From Cyclobacteriaceae bacterium (GTDB taxonomy: Bacteria > Bacteroidota > Bacteroidia > Cytophagales > Cyclobacteriaceae), in contig JAEUUG010000009.1 in NCBI GenBank assembly GCA_016787565.1, positions 310,001 through 374,000 on the forward strand: 64,000 nucleotides of DNA, given 5' to 3'. The translations under genes and the position numbers were made by a program. This document shows, piece after piece, positions 35,800-43,897 of this stretch (its first letter is position 1; each line of letters begins with the position of its first letter). The notes under the pieces were generated by a model. That model was not told the DNA's origin, did no database searches, and saw only the letters and a program-made list of their open reading frames with translations.

Positions 35800-37008
35800 A
35801 TGGAATCTGGACTGGTAAAAAAAGCGCGGGCATTTGCAGAAGAAATTTTTAACAACAACGTATTTGAGCAGCGACACTTTCACAATTTTAACCACACGCA
35901 GGATGTTGTAACTGCCGCGCAGGAGATTGGCGAACATTCCGATTTGTCGGATGATGAAATGGAATCCGTTTTGGTAGCAGCCTGGCTTCACGATATCGGC
36001 TATGTAAATGGCGCACAGCATCATGAGGCGGAGTCCGAATCAAAGGCAAAAGAGTTGTTGAAAAGCTGGGGGGCATCGAACAAGAAAATTCTGGAAGTGG
36101 CAGAAGCTATCCTTGCCACGCAGGTTCCGCAGCGGCCCAAAACACTGATTTCAAAAGTATTGTGCGATGCCGACCTATACCACCTGTCAACTGAAAAGTG
36201 CAACGACCATAGCCAGGCGCTACGGGAAGAATGGAGGCTGATGGAAAATAAAGAAATGAGTGATGAGGAGTGGAACCGAACCAACCTGGAGTTTTTAGAA
36301 ACGCATTCCTACCACACACCTTATGGCCAAACCATTTTACAAAAGGGTAAGAAAAAGAATATTAAGCGCCTCCGCAAACTGGTTCATCAGGATCATTCCG
36401 ATAAAGAGTATCGGGATCTTGAAGATCAGATCATCAAACTCCGTTCAAAATTAGACAAGGCCAGTTTACTGAAGCCCGACAGGGGAATTGAAACGATGTT
36501 TCGAACCACCTCCACCAACCATGTAATGCTCAGCCAGATGGTGGATAACAAGGCCAACATCCTCATCACCATCAACTCCATTATTCTGTCTATTGTGGTT
36601 TCGGTATTGATCCGCAAGCTGGAGGAAAACTCCGATCTTATTGTTCCTACAATTCTGCTGATTGTGGTTTGCCTGACCACTATTGTATTTGCTATTCTGG
36701 CAACCCGGCCAACCGTTACATCCGGGCGCTTCACGCGCGAAGACATTAAAAATAAACAAACCAACTTACTATTCTTTGGGAATTTCCATGCCATGAATAT
36801 TGAGGACTATGAATGGAGTATGAAAGAAATGATGAAAGATGCCGACTACCTATATGGCAGTATGATTAAGGATATCTATTACCTGGGGAAAGTGCTCGGC
36901 CGGAAATACAGACGCATCCGGATTGCTTACAACATCTTTATGTTTGGATTCGTGGTAGCAGTGATCTCCTTTATTGTAGCCTTTGCGATATCAGCCAACC
37001 ACATCTAG
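35800..37008 (+). CDS. HD phosphohydrolase fused to a PycTM-type (DUF5706) membrane module
   Basis: The 402-residue protein has two parts. Residues 1-220 form an HD metal-dependent phosphohydrolase: His in NFNHTQD (about 32), AWLHDIGY with the HD pair (64-65), two further His (74-75), and CDAD (122-125) supplying the last ligand; family members cleave nucleotide phosphates. Residues 230-402 match the Pycsar TM effector family (PF18967, formerly DUF5706): TSTNHVMLSQMVDNKANILITINSIILS, two adjacent TM helices (about 252-271, 282-301) and a last TM helix (377-397). In Pycsar defence the TM module damages the membrane on sensing cCMP or cUMP. No cyclase is adjacent, so its job here is open. Confidence 0.85.
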   Translation: MESGLVKKARAFAEEIFNNNVFEQRHFHNFNHTQDVVTAAQEIGEHSDLSDDEMESVLVAAWLHDIGYVNGAQHHEAESESKAKELLKSWGASNKKILEVAEAILATQVPQRPKTLISKVLCDADLYHLSTEKCNDHSQALREEWRLMENKEMSDEEWNRTNLEFLETHSYHTPYGQTILQKGKKKNIKRLRKLVHQDHSDKEYRDLEDQIIKLRSKLDKASLLKPDRGIETMFRTTSTNHVMLSQMVDNKANILITINSIILSIVVSVLIRKLEENSDLIVPTILLIVVCLTTIVFAILATRPTVTSGRFTREDIKNKQTNLLFFGNFHAMNIEDYEWSMKEMMKDADYLYGSMIKDIYYLGKVLGRKYRRIRIAYNIFMFGFVVAVISFIVAFAISANHI

Positions 37009-37095
37009 TGTAGTTGAATTCTTCTTGACAAAACAAAAGATGCACAACCCAATCTGCAGGACCAAAATTGAAATAATAGCTAGAATAACTTCCAT
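36991..37095 (-). CDS. Possible 34-residue single-TM microprotein
   Basis: An ATG at 37095 opens a short minus-strand frame coding for MEVILAIISILVLQIGL, then CIFCFVKKNSTTLDVVG. It has one hydrophobic helix (residues 3-23) followed by two Lys, a normal topology for a tiny membrane protein. It overlaps the 3' end of the HD-PycTM gene by 18 bases in convergent orientation. No ribosome-binding site is evident, which is common in Bacteroidota. A frame this short could arise by chance, so the call is weak. Confidence 0.22.
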   Translation of the reverse strand: MEVILAIISILVLQIGLCIFCFVKKNSTTLDVVG

Positions 37096-37202
37096 GGGGT
37101 TTTGGTTTAGTTCAACCAAAAATGAGATTCAAACGCTAAATCATTTCTATATCAATGGATTATACGACTTTATTTACGGTGATTAATCAAATATTACTGT
37201 GA

Positions 37203-37721
37203 ATGGACATTCAAAAAACACTACTTCAAGAACATTCTAAAAGACAGGCCGGTAAAGTTGTTGATTATGTGGGAAATAACCCAGCACGATTTAATACGCT
37301 CATACAGGTATTTCTGAATGGCCCCTATCGCGTAACACAACGGGCAGCCTGGCCGCTTAGCATTTGTGTTGAGCACTATCCTGCCCTGATCGTACCACAC
37401 CTCTCAATTGTTTTAAAACAACTGGAGCGAACGGATGTACACGATGCTGTTAAGCGAAATATTGTCAGGCTGTTGCAATTCATCGATGTCCCTAAACGAC
37501 ACCGCGGTAAAGTTGCTGCACTGTGTTTTGGATTTTTACAGCAGCGACACGAACCGATTGCTGTGAGAGCTTTTTCTATGACGGTGTTGGCGCACATCGT
37601 TCGCCATGAGCCTGCGTTGAAAACAGAACTGCAAATCGTTTTGGAAGATATGCTGCCCTACGGCTCACCGGGACTGGTATCAAGGGCTTCGAAAGTATTA
37701 CGCGAAATCAAATCATTGTAG
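37203..37721 (+). CDS. HEAT-repeat-like protein
   Basis: The 172-residue product is all-alpha, with repeated two-helix units typical of HEAT/adenylosuccinate-lyase-like repeats: TQRAAWPLSICVEHYPALIVPHL, VHDAVKRNIVRLLQFIDVP, EPIAVRAFSMTVLAHIVRHEP, LVSRASKVLREIKSL. Such proteins are protein-interaction scaffolds. No signal or TM segment is visible. It lies 194 bases after the HD-PycTM gene and 27 bases before the DUF3667 gene on the same strand. Confidence 0.75.
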   Translation: MDIQKTLLQEHSKRQAGKVVDYVGNNPARFNTLIQVFLNGPYRVTQRAAWPLSICVEHYPALIVPHLSIVLKQLERTDVHDAVKRNIVRLLQFIDVPKRHRGKVAALCFGFLQQRHEPIAVRAFSMTVLAHIVRHEPALKTELQIVLEDMLPYGSPGLVSRASKVLREIKSL

Positions 37722-37748
37722 ATTGCGGGGAATGACTCCATCTAACCC

Positions 37749-38606
37749 ATGACAACCGAGTGGCAACAGGAAACACACATCTGCAAAAGCTGTGGAAATG
37801 AATTTATAGGACTTTACTGCAACCTCTGCGGTGAAAAAGTTATCCTGGCCAAAGACCGTAAATTCAAAACATTTCTGGGTAGTGTGTTGATCGCCACCAC
37901 CATTGTGGATAATAAATTCATTAAGTCATTGTGGTTGATCATTAAAAATCCCGGATTTCTGTCGAAGGAGTATGTTGAAGGTAAACGAGTCCGGTATATG
38001 CGTCCCTTGCAAATATTCTTCATTCTTAACCTCATCTATTTTCTCTTTCCGGTTTTGCAAATGTTTAATTCATCACTCTTTACACAACGATACATCCTGC
38101 CGCATGGACGGCTGGCACAGGAAATTGTACAACGGAAAATAACGTCTGAAAAAATCGACATCGTTGCTTTTGAAATCATGTACAACACCAAAACCACAAG
38201 CCTGGCCAAGTTGCTGATTGTTGTCTTTGTATTGCTGGCCTCACTCCCGTTAAGCCTGATCTTTCTGAAAAAGAACCGCTACTTCACTGATCATGTGGCC
38301 CTCTCCGTAGAGTTAACCTGCTTTAATCTGGCGGTAAATGCCGTTGGTCTATCCATAGTTTTCTGGTTGGCAAATAAAGTACTCCACTGGAATGCCGGGG
38401 GGTATGATCGCTACCTGAACGACCTGACGCTAACCATCATTTTTGTGAGCACGAATCTCTACTTCCTCTTTCGGGCTGCTCAAACTTTTTATAATCAGAA
38501 GGGCAAGCGTTTGGTCATCAAAGCTATTGGCGGAATTTTGGGATTGTTCTTTGCCCTGGAAATTTACCGGTTCATTTTGTTCTTCCTTACAATATGGTCA
38601 TTATGA
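37749..38606 (+). CDS. DUF3667 membrane protein with N-terminal zinc ribbon
   Basis: This 285-residue protein starts with a four-Cys zinc ribbon (CKSCGNEFIGLYCNLCGEK, about residues 12-30). Next is the DUF3667 core (FKTFLGSVLIATTIVDNKFIKSLW, then NPGFLSKEYVEGKRVRYMRPLQIFFILNLIYFLFP). Four or five TM helices occupy about residues 90-280. The family is common in Bacteroidota and has no proven function. It is 27 bases after the HEAT gene and may share its transcript. Confidence 0.85.
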   Translation: MTTEWQQETHICKSCGNEFIGLYCNLCGEKVILAKDRKFKTFLGSVLIATTIVDNKFIKSLWLIIKNPGFLSKEYVEGKRVRYMRPLQIFFILNLIYFLFPVLQMFNSSLFTQRYILPHGRLAQEIVQRKITSEKIDIVAFEIMYNTKTTSLAKLLIVVFVLLASLPLSLIFLKKNRYFTDHVALSVELTCFNLAVNAVGLSIVFWLANKVLHWNAGGYDRYLNDLTLTIIFVSTNLYFLFRAAQTFYNQKGKRLVIKAIGGILGLFFALEIYRFILFFLTIWSL

Positions 38607-38662
38607 TAATTATCAATAAATGAGCAGTTTAATACAATCACTTTAATGTAACTTCACAACAC

Positions 38663-41524
38663 ATGAAAAGGGTTATCCATCGGCTGTTACTAATGCTGCT
38701 TTTTGGAGCTGCCCTAACGCAATATGCTTTCGCTACACATCTTCGTTCTGCCGAAATTCAGGTTGAACGTGTTGGATGCACCGGATTTACCTTTAAAATT
38801 ACCGTTATCGTTTATCTCGATGCGCGCTCAAACACTAAATTTGGTGGCACTAATCTGGATGATGGTCACATTAATTTTGGTGACGGAACTTTCATAATCA
38901 TCCCAACCATAAACGCTACACTTCGGCCAGACCTGGGCAAAGACATGGCTATAGCATCGTTCACAACATTCCACACTTATGTGAACCCCGGAGTTTATAA
39001 AATCAACTATTTCGAGCGCGACCGAAGCTCAGGCGTGATGAATATTTTCAACCCGGGTGATACGGCCTATTCATCTTCTTTCACCATTACTGTATCCGAT
39101 GATTTCGGTTGTAATCATTTTCCTAAGCTTTCTATACCTCCGGTAGACCGTACATGCCCGGGGGTAAAATTCTTCCATAACCCCGGAGCTTCAGATGAAG
39201 ATGGCGATAGCTTGTCGTATGCCCTTACCATTCCTGCACGTGACGCCAACAATGCTGTCTTTGGTTATATCAGTCCAGACGACCCACGTTATTATGTGAA
39301 TTACAATTCCGGAAACGAAGAACGTAATGGTCCTCCATCATTCCGCATTGATCCTGTAACAGGGCTTATCACCTGGGATGCACCCGGAAACCAGGGTGAG
39401 TACAACATTGCATTTCAAATTTTGGAATGGCGCAAGAATGAACTTACCGGTGAAGTTACCCTGCTCAGCACAACGGTGCGGGACATGCAAATTTTGGTAG
39501 AGGATTGTATTAACCAGCGCCCAAACCTTACCATTCCCAAAGATTTATGTGTTGTGGCGGGCACCGTAATTACCGCAAAAATTCTCGGGATAGACCCTGA
39601 AAATGACCGCGTTAAAATTGAGGCTGTCTCTGAAATCTTTAACCTACCGGTGGATAAATTCCCGGCAACCTACTCTCCGGCAGGAATTAATTTTGTACCC
39701 TCTGATCCACCTGCTGAAACAGATTTTCAATGGAACACCAATTGCATCCATGTGCGTGAACAAGCCTATCAGGTGGTTTTCAAAATCTCTGATGAACCAA
39801 AATTCGGAACACCCTTAGTCACGTTCAAGACATGGAATATCAAAGTCATTGCCCCCCAACCAGTTTGGACAACAACATCGCTTGACCTTGTTAATCGCTA
39901 TGCAGCATTAGCCTGGGAACCATACGGTTGTCAGAATGCCGAGTCCATTCAGGTGTGGCGCAAGGTCGATTCGTTCCCATTTCAACCATCTGAATGTCAG
40001 TCGGGTATACCACGATTCTTAGGGTATCAGTTAATAGCAGAACTCAACCCATCTACAACCACCTACACCGATACAAACAACGGTAAAGGATTAGTCGTTG
40101 GCGCCAGCTATTGTTATCGGCTAGTAGCCTCCTTCAGGGCTCCCGCGGGTGGCAAAAGCTACGTGTCGACAGAAGTATGCCTCGGTCCTATTCGGGCCGA
40201 TGCACCGGTTATTACCCATGTTACTGTCGAGGAGACAAGTCATGATGTCGGTGCCATCCGCGTAAGCTGGCGAAGTCCGTTTAACATTGATGCTGCACAA
40301 TTTCCACGGCCATACCGCTATGTTATTTACAGGGGGGATGGATTTACTTCGGAAACCAATTTGATCAATGTAGGTCAGGTTGTGAACGATACCACCTTCG
40401 TGGATCAGAATATAAACACACAAGAGAAAATCTATAATTACCGAATTGTTATTTACGCACAACCACAAAACAGCACGCAAATTGTTCCGATTGATACTTC
40501 AGCTATTGCTTCTTCGGTGTGGTTGGCGGCCATTCCCGGAAAGAAGAAAATTGAATTGAACTGGAATGCGGAAGTACCCTGGTCAAATGTAGTTGCCTCT
40601 TCCCCGTGGCATTACATCTATCGTGGTGTTTTTGGTATGGCTGAAGAAGAGCTGGTCTTGATCGACAGTGTTAACGTAAGTGAAAATGGATTCACCTATA
40701 CGGATGAAGGGCAATTTCAAAATACTCCCCTGGATGATGCATCTTTCTATTGCTACCGGATTATGACACGCGGCACGTATGGTAATCCTGCCATAGCACT
40801 ACTCCGAAATTTCTCACCTGTAGTATGCTTATATCCGGAAAATAATTTACAACCCTGTGCTCCCTCGGTTATCGTGAACCAAACCGATTGTGATACCTAT
40901 CTTCAGCAAGAAAATTGCACGCAGGCGAATTACGCCAATGCACTCGAGTGGTCACCAACCATCACAACGGGCTGCCGCCAGGATATTGTCAGTTACAACG
41001 TGTACGCCTCAAACGCTCAGGAAGGCACCTACAGTTTGATAGCTTCTGGAATAACCGAAACGACCTTTGCCGAGACGGGCCTCTCATCATTTGCACGCTG
41101 CTATCGCGTTACTGCTGTTGATGCCCTCGGCCAGGAGAGTGACTCAAGTGAAGTTGTCTGCAACGATAACTGTCCCAATTTTGAGTTGCCCAATGTATTT
41201 ACACCTAACGATGACGGCTGCAATGATACGCTAAGCGCCTACACCATAATCGGAAATGCTGATTGTCCATCTACCAATTTGATACGGTGCCCTCGATTTG
41301 TTAATGCGGTCAATTTTAAAGCCTACAACCGATGGGGTAAGGAAGTCTATCGCTATCAATCCGGGAATGGCAACGCGATTTCCATTGACTGGGATGGTCG
41401 GGACAACAACGGTACGGTACTGGAATCTGGAATATATTACTATGTGGCAGATGTCTCGTTCAACACCATTGACCCCACCAAAAGCAAGAAGAAAATTAAA
41501 GGATGGGTTCAGATAAAGTGGTAA
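38663..41524 (+). CDS. T9SS type B cargo protein with CHU_C gliding-motility C-terminal domain
   Basis: This 953-residue secreted protein has a signal peptide (residues 1-24, YAFAT), then a PKD/cadherin-like beta-sandwich region. It has several fibronectin-III-like or Ig-like modules in the middle (motifs such as YRYVIYRGDGF, TFVDQNINTQEKIYNYRIV, SYNVYASNAQEGTYSLIASG). The C-terminal 95 residues are the CHU_C domain: LPNVFTPNDDGCNDTL, FKAYNRWGKEVYRYQ, WDGRDNNGTVLESGIYYYV, GWVQIKW, the type B signal for export by the type IX secretion system. Its 3' end overlaps the convergent gene by 29 bases. It is probably a surface-exposed adhesin or structural protein; its ligand is unknown. Confidence 0.9.
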   Translation: MKRVIHRLLLMLLFGAALTQYAFATHLRSAEIQVERVGCTGFTFKITVIVYLDARSNTKFGGTNLDDGHINFGDGTFIIIPTINATLRPDLGKDMAIASFTTFHTYVNPGVYKINYFERDRSSGVMNIFNPGDTAYSSSFTITVSDDFGCNHFPKLSIPPVDRTCPGVKFFHNPGASDEDGDSLSYALTIPARDANNAVFGYISPDDPRYYVNYNSGNEERNGPPSFRIDPVTGLITWDAPGNQGEYNIAFQILEWRKNELTGEVTLLSTTVRDMQILVEDCINQRPNLTIPKDLCVVAGTVITAKILGIDPENDRVKIEAVSEIFNLPVDKFPATYSPAGINFVPSDPPAETDFQWNTNCIHVREQAYQVVFKISDEPKFGTPLVTFKTWNIKVIAPQPVWTTTSLDLVNRYAALAWEPYGCQNAESIQVWRKVDSFPFQPSECQSGIPRFLGYQLIAELNPSTTTYTDTNNGKGLVVGASYCYRLVASFRAPAGGKSYVSTEVCLGPIRADAPVITHVTVEETSHDVGAIRVSWRSPFNIDAAQFPRPYRYVIYRGDGFTSETNLINVGQVVNDTTFVDQNINTQEKIYNYRIVIYAQPQNSTQIVPIDTSAIASSVWLAAIPGKKKIELNWNAEVPWSNVVASSPWHYIYRGVFGMAEEELVLIDSVNVSENGFTYTDEGQFQNTPLDDASFYCYRIMTRGTYGNPAIALLRNFSPVVCLYPENNLQPCAPSVIVNQTDCDTYLQQENCTQANYANALEWSPTITTGCRQDIVSYNVYASNAQEGTYSLIASGITETTFAETGLSSFARCYRVTAVDALGQESDSSEVVCNDNCPNFELPNVFTPNDDGCNDTLSAYTIIGNADCPSTNLIRCPRFVNAVNFKAYNRWGKEVYRYQSGNGNAISIDWDGRDNNGTVLESGIYYYVADVSFNTIDPTKSKKKIKGWVQIKW

Positions 41525-41858
41525 GTAACTTTTTTATTCTGGTGGGATGGCTCAGCTTATAATCATACGAGCGGTTATGTATACCAATACTTTTATTGAC
41601 ATAGCCTTTTCTATATTTCTTCACCCGCGCTTCAAATTCTACCCGGTCACCTTCTTTTAGTCGTGCATCCTGAAAGCCTTTTGTAAAGGAAAACCAGCTA
41701 TGATCGGAAACCAGTTGTTTCGTTTCTGCATCCTGAACAGCAATGAGCAAAATGGTTTCTTCTGAATACCCATTATAGCCAGCTTTCTTTCCCAGCCGAC
41801 TGAAAACTGCGCTGAACTTCTTTCGCTCGCCATCCTGTTTGGCCAGAACCTTTCTCAT
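41496..41858 (-). CDS. Small cytoplasmic protein with possible OB-fold
   Basis: No named family is recognised with certainty. The 120-residue product is basic (about a fifth Lys/Arg) and beta-rich, with LKEGDRVEFEARVKKYRKGY near residues 68-87. This pattern is seen in small OB-fold nucleic-acid-binding proteins. It has no signal or TM segment. It is probably in a transcript with the Dabb gene (1 base apart). Its last 29 bases overlap the end of the convergent T9SS cargo gene. Confidence 0.65.
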   Translation of the reverse strand: MRKVLAKQDGERKKFSAVFSRLGKKAGYNGYSEETILLIAVQDAETKQLVSDHSWFSFTKGFQDARLKEGDRVEFEARVKKYRKGYVNKSIGIHNRSYDYKLSHPTRIKKLLTTLSEPIL

Positions 41859-41859
41859 C

Positions 41860-42258
41860 CTACTTACCAGCCCAATAGTCGATTACAGTAACTTTTTCGA
41901 GGTGGGGTTTTAGTACTTCAACAAAAGCCTGGTGATCGGCATGAACGAGATAGTCATCACGATCTTTCTCGCTTTTAAACGTGACAAAAAAGCAATGTGT
42001 CAAGCCCTGGTTGAGGTTCTCCGGACTGTTATTTATACCCCACTCAAAATCCTTTATCACCGAAATTTTTCCGGCAAGAGCACGAAATCCTTCCTCTACT
42101 TTCTTAATCTCGTCTGCCGATGATGTGTCCTTAAACTTGAAAAGCACCACATGACGAAGCATCTTATCCGAGGGTGTCGATTTTCGCTGGGCTGACACAT
42201 GCATGGAGAGTGTGGCCATAAAAAGAGTAATGAGCAGTGGCAATATTAATTTTTTCAT
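41860..42258 (-). CDS. Secreted Dabb-family (stress-responsive A/B barrel) protein
   Basis: The 132-residue protein has a signal peptide (residues 1-24, SMHVSAQ) and one Dabb domain: LRHVVLFKFKDTSSADEIKKVEEGFRAL, GINNSPENLNQGLTHCFFVTFKSEKDRDDYLVH, HQAFVEVLKPHLEKVTVIDYW. Dabb domains form dimeric alpha/beta barrels; a few are enzymes (olivetolic acid cyclase and related), most are unassigned. Export is less usual, as many bacterial Dabb proteins are cytoplasmic. It is 16 bases after the TPR gene and 1 base before the OB-like gene. Confidence 0.85.
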   Translation of the reverse strand: MKKLILPLLITLFMATLSMHVSAQRKSTPSDKMLRHVVLFKFKDTSSADEIKKVEEGFRALAGKISVIKDFEWGINNSPENLNQGLTHCFFVTFKSEKDRDDYLVHADHQAFVEVLKPHLEKVTVIDYWAGK

Positions 42259-42274
42259 ACGGTTGGATTTACAT

Positions 42275-42874
42275 CTATGATGGATTACTCAGTTTCAGAA
42301 TTAACTCATCGGCATTCAGATGGTCATTCTCAGGAGTAAGCTCCCGGTATTTATTCAGCACCTTTATGGCTTCTTTGAATTCATTATTCATGGCCAGCGT
42401 GAGGCCTAAGTTAAAATAACTATTGGGAAAGCTTGGTTCGATCTCGATTGAAACCTGATAGTGAACTTTGGCCAGAGCGAAATTACCGACTTCACCATAC
42501 AGGTTAGCAAGATTGTAATGCGCTTCAAAATGCCGGGGATCGTGCTTCAGACTCATTGTAAAGAAGTCAATGGCTTTGGTGAAATTACCCTCCTGGAATT
42601 CAAGAATGCCCAGGTTGCAATACGAATCAGCCAAGGCATCGCCTTCTTCAATAGCTTTGGTATAACGATCTCTGGCGCCCTGAAAATCACCGCGGTCATC
42701 CAGCATCAACGCCTCTTCGAATGCTGAAAGCTGATGGAGACTAACCACTTTCCCTCCGGAAAATAAGTTAAGCTGGCCATGCTTCTCCAGGTTCGTAAGG
42801 CGCTTCTTGCGCACGCGCTGAGGACCGAAACGTTCGGGGGTAGGATCAACCGGAAATTGAATGACCTTTGCCAT
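42275..42874 (-). CDS. Tetratricopeptide repeat protein
   Basis: This 199-residue cytoplasmic protein has three to four TPR units (about residues 55-190): ALADSYCNLGILEFQEGNFTKAIDFF, DPRHFEAHYNLANLYGEVGNFALAKVHY, EPSFPNSYFNLGLTLAMNNEFKEAIKVL. A short basic N-terminal tail (VIQFPVDPTPERFGPQRVRKKRLT) precedes them and could bind a partner or nucleic acid. It heads a three-gene minus-strand run with Dabb and the OB-like gene. A partner cannot be named. Confidence 0.82.
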   Translation of the reverse strand: MAKVIQFPVDPTPERFGPQRVRKKRLTNLEKHGQLNLFSGGKVVSLHQLSAFEEALMLDDRGDFQGARDRYTKAIEEGDALADSYCNLGILEFQEGNFTKAIDFFTMSLKHDPRHFEAHYNLANLYGEVGNFALAKVHYQVSIEIEPSFPNSYFNLGLTLAMNNEFKEAIKVLNKYRELTPENDHLNADELILKLSNPS

Positions 42875-42956
42875 GCTGCAAAGTTAATCGATTTCGCAGA
42901 AGCGCGAGGACTCTACGCTCAATTCAAGAAGACAGAGTTGTGTACAGGGCCGGATT

Positions 42957-43808
42957 TCAGGATGCTTTACGCCTGGCTGTTTTAACCGGTTTTTCGGCTT
43001 TTGCCTTTTTTGCAGACTCTCCTTTGGCTTTCTCCATGGGTTTCTTGGCCGCATCAATGCTGGCCTTTAAGGCGGTCATAATATCAACCACTACCGGAAC
43101 CTCTTCACTCATTGAAATGACTTCCTTACCAGCAATTTTGGCGTCAATAATTCCTTTGAGCGCATCGTAGTAATGATCCTTCATTTCAATGTTGGCGAAC
43201 TTGGTGGTCATGGAATCAACTAAAGTCTTCGCCAACTTCAATTGTTCTTTGTCAGCCTTAACTTCCAGAAGTTGGGGTACTTCACGGATACTGCGTACTT
43301 CATTCGGGTAGCGCAATCTGTATAGCAGAATTCCTCCTTCATGGGGAGTTAACAACACAGGCGTTTCTCGGTCGCGTAACACAACCTTACCAACGGCTAT
43401 CTTTCCTGATTGCTTTAGCGTTTCGCACAGCAGGCCATAGGTTTTGGCCGCAATGTCACCATCAGGGCCCAAAAAGTAGGGCGCTTCAAATAAGGTAGGA
43501 TGCACTTCTTCTGCCTGTACAAAGCCTTCAATTTCAATAACCTTGGTGCTCTTCAGCTTAACCTTATCAAGGTCCTCCTGCTCAATAATTACATATTGGC
43601 CAGGCTCATACTGGTAGCCTTTCACGATGTCTTCTGTGCGTAATGGCTTGCCCGTAACCTTGTCCTTCTTCTCGTAGCTAACAGGGTTGTGACCATCCCT
43701 GGTCAACAGATTAAAACTTATGCTTTGACCGGAATCAATGGCATTGTAAATCCTTACAGGAATGGTGACCAGCGAAAATTGAATGTGTCCTTTCCAGATT
43801 GCTCTCAT
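42957..43808 (-). CDS. ku: Ku protein (non-homologous end joining)
   Basis: This 283-residue bacterial Ku homodimer subunit binds DNA double-strand ends and recruits LigD. It starts MRAIWKGHIQFSLVTIPVRIYNA, the canonical family N-terminus, and keeps KGYQYEPGQYVIIEQEDLDKV, the FEAPYFLGPD turn and the GGILLYRLRYPNEVR segment. After about residue 245 a Lys/Ala-rich tail (KKPMEKAKGESAKKAKAEKPVKTARRK) probably contacts DNA. No LigD or ATP-dependent ligase gene lies in the window, so the partner must be elsewhere. Confidence 0.95.
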   Translation of the reverse strand: MRAIWKGHIQFSLVTIPVRIYNAIDSGQSISFNLLTRDGHNPVSYEKKDKVTGKPLRTEDIVKGYQYEPGQYVIIEQEDLDKVKLKSTKVIEIEGFVQAEEVHPTLFEAPYFLGPDGDIAAKTYGLLCETLKQSGKIAVGKVVLRDRETPVLLTPHEGGILLYRLRYPNEVRSIREVPQLLEVKADKEQLKLAKTLVDSMTTKFANIEMKDHYYDALKGIIDAKIAGKEVISMSEEVPVVVDIMTALKASIDAAKKPMEKAKGESAKKAKAEKPVKTARRKAS

Positions 43809-43897
43809 AACTCAGCAGTTAGATTAAAAAGTGAATCAGGTGGTGCTAAGTTATTGAAAATGTTTGAGTTTACAAACTAAAATAAAAGCACCATCCC

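Noticed and set aside
36983..37186. 67-residue plus-strand frame after the HD-PycTM gene
   Set aside because: It overlaps the end of that gene, has no recognised domain or plausible signal, and contains no sign of a start region.
35800..38606. A complete Pycsar defence system
   Set aside because: Only the effector-like TM module is present; no uridylate/cytidylate cyclase is encoded nearby, so the system cannot be claimed.
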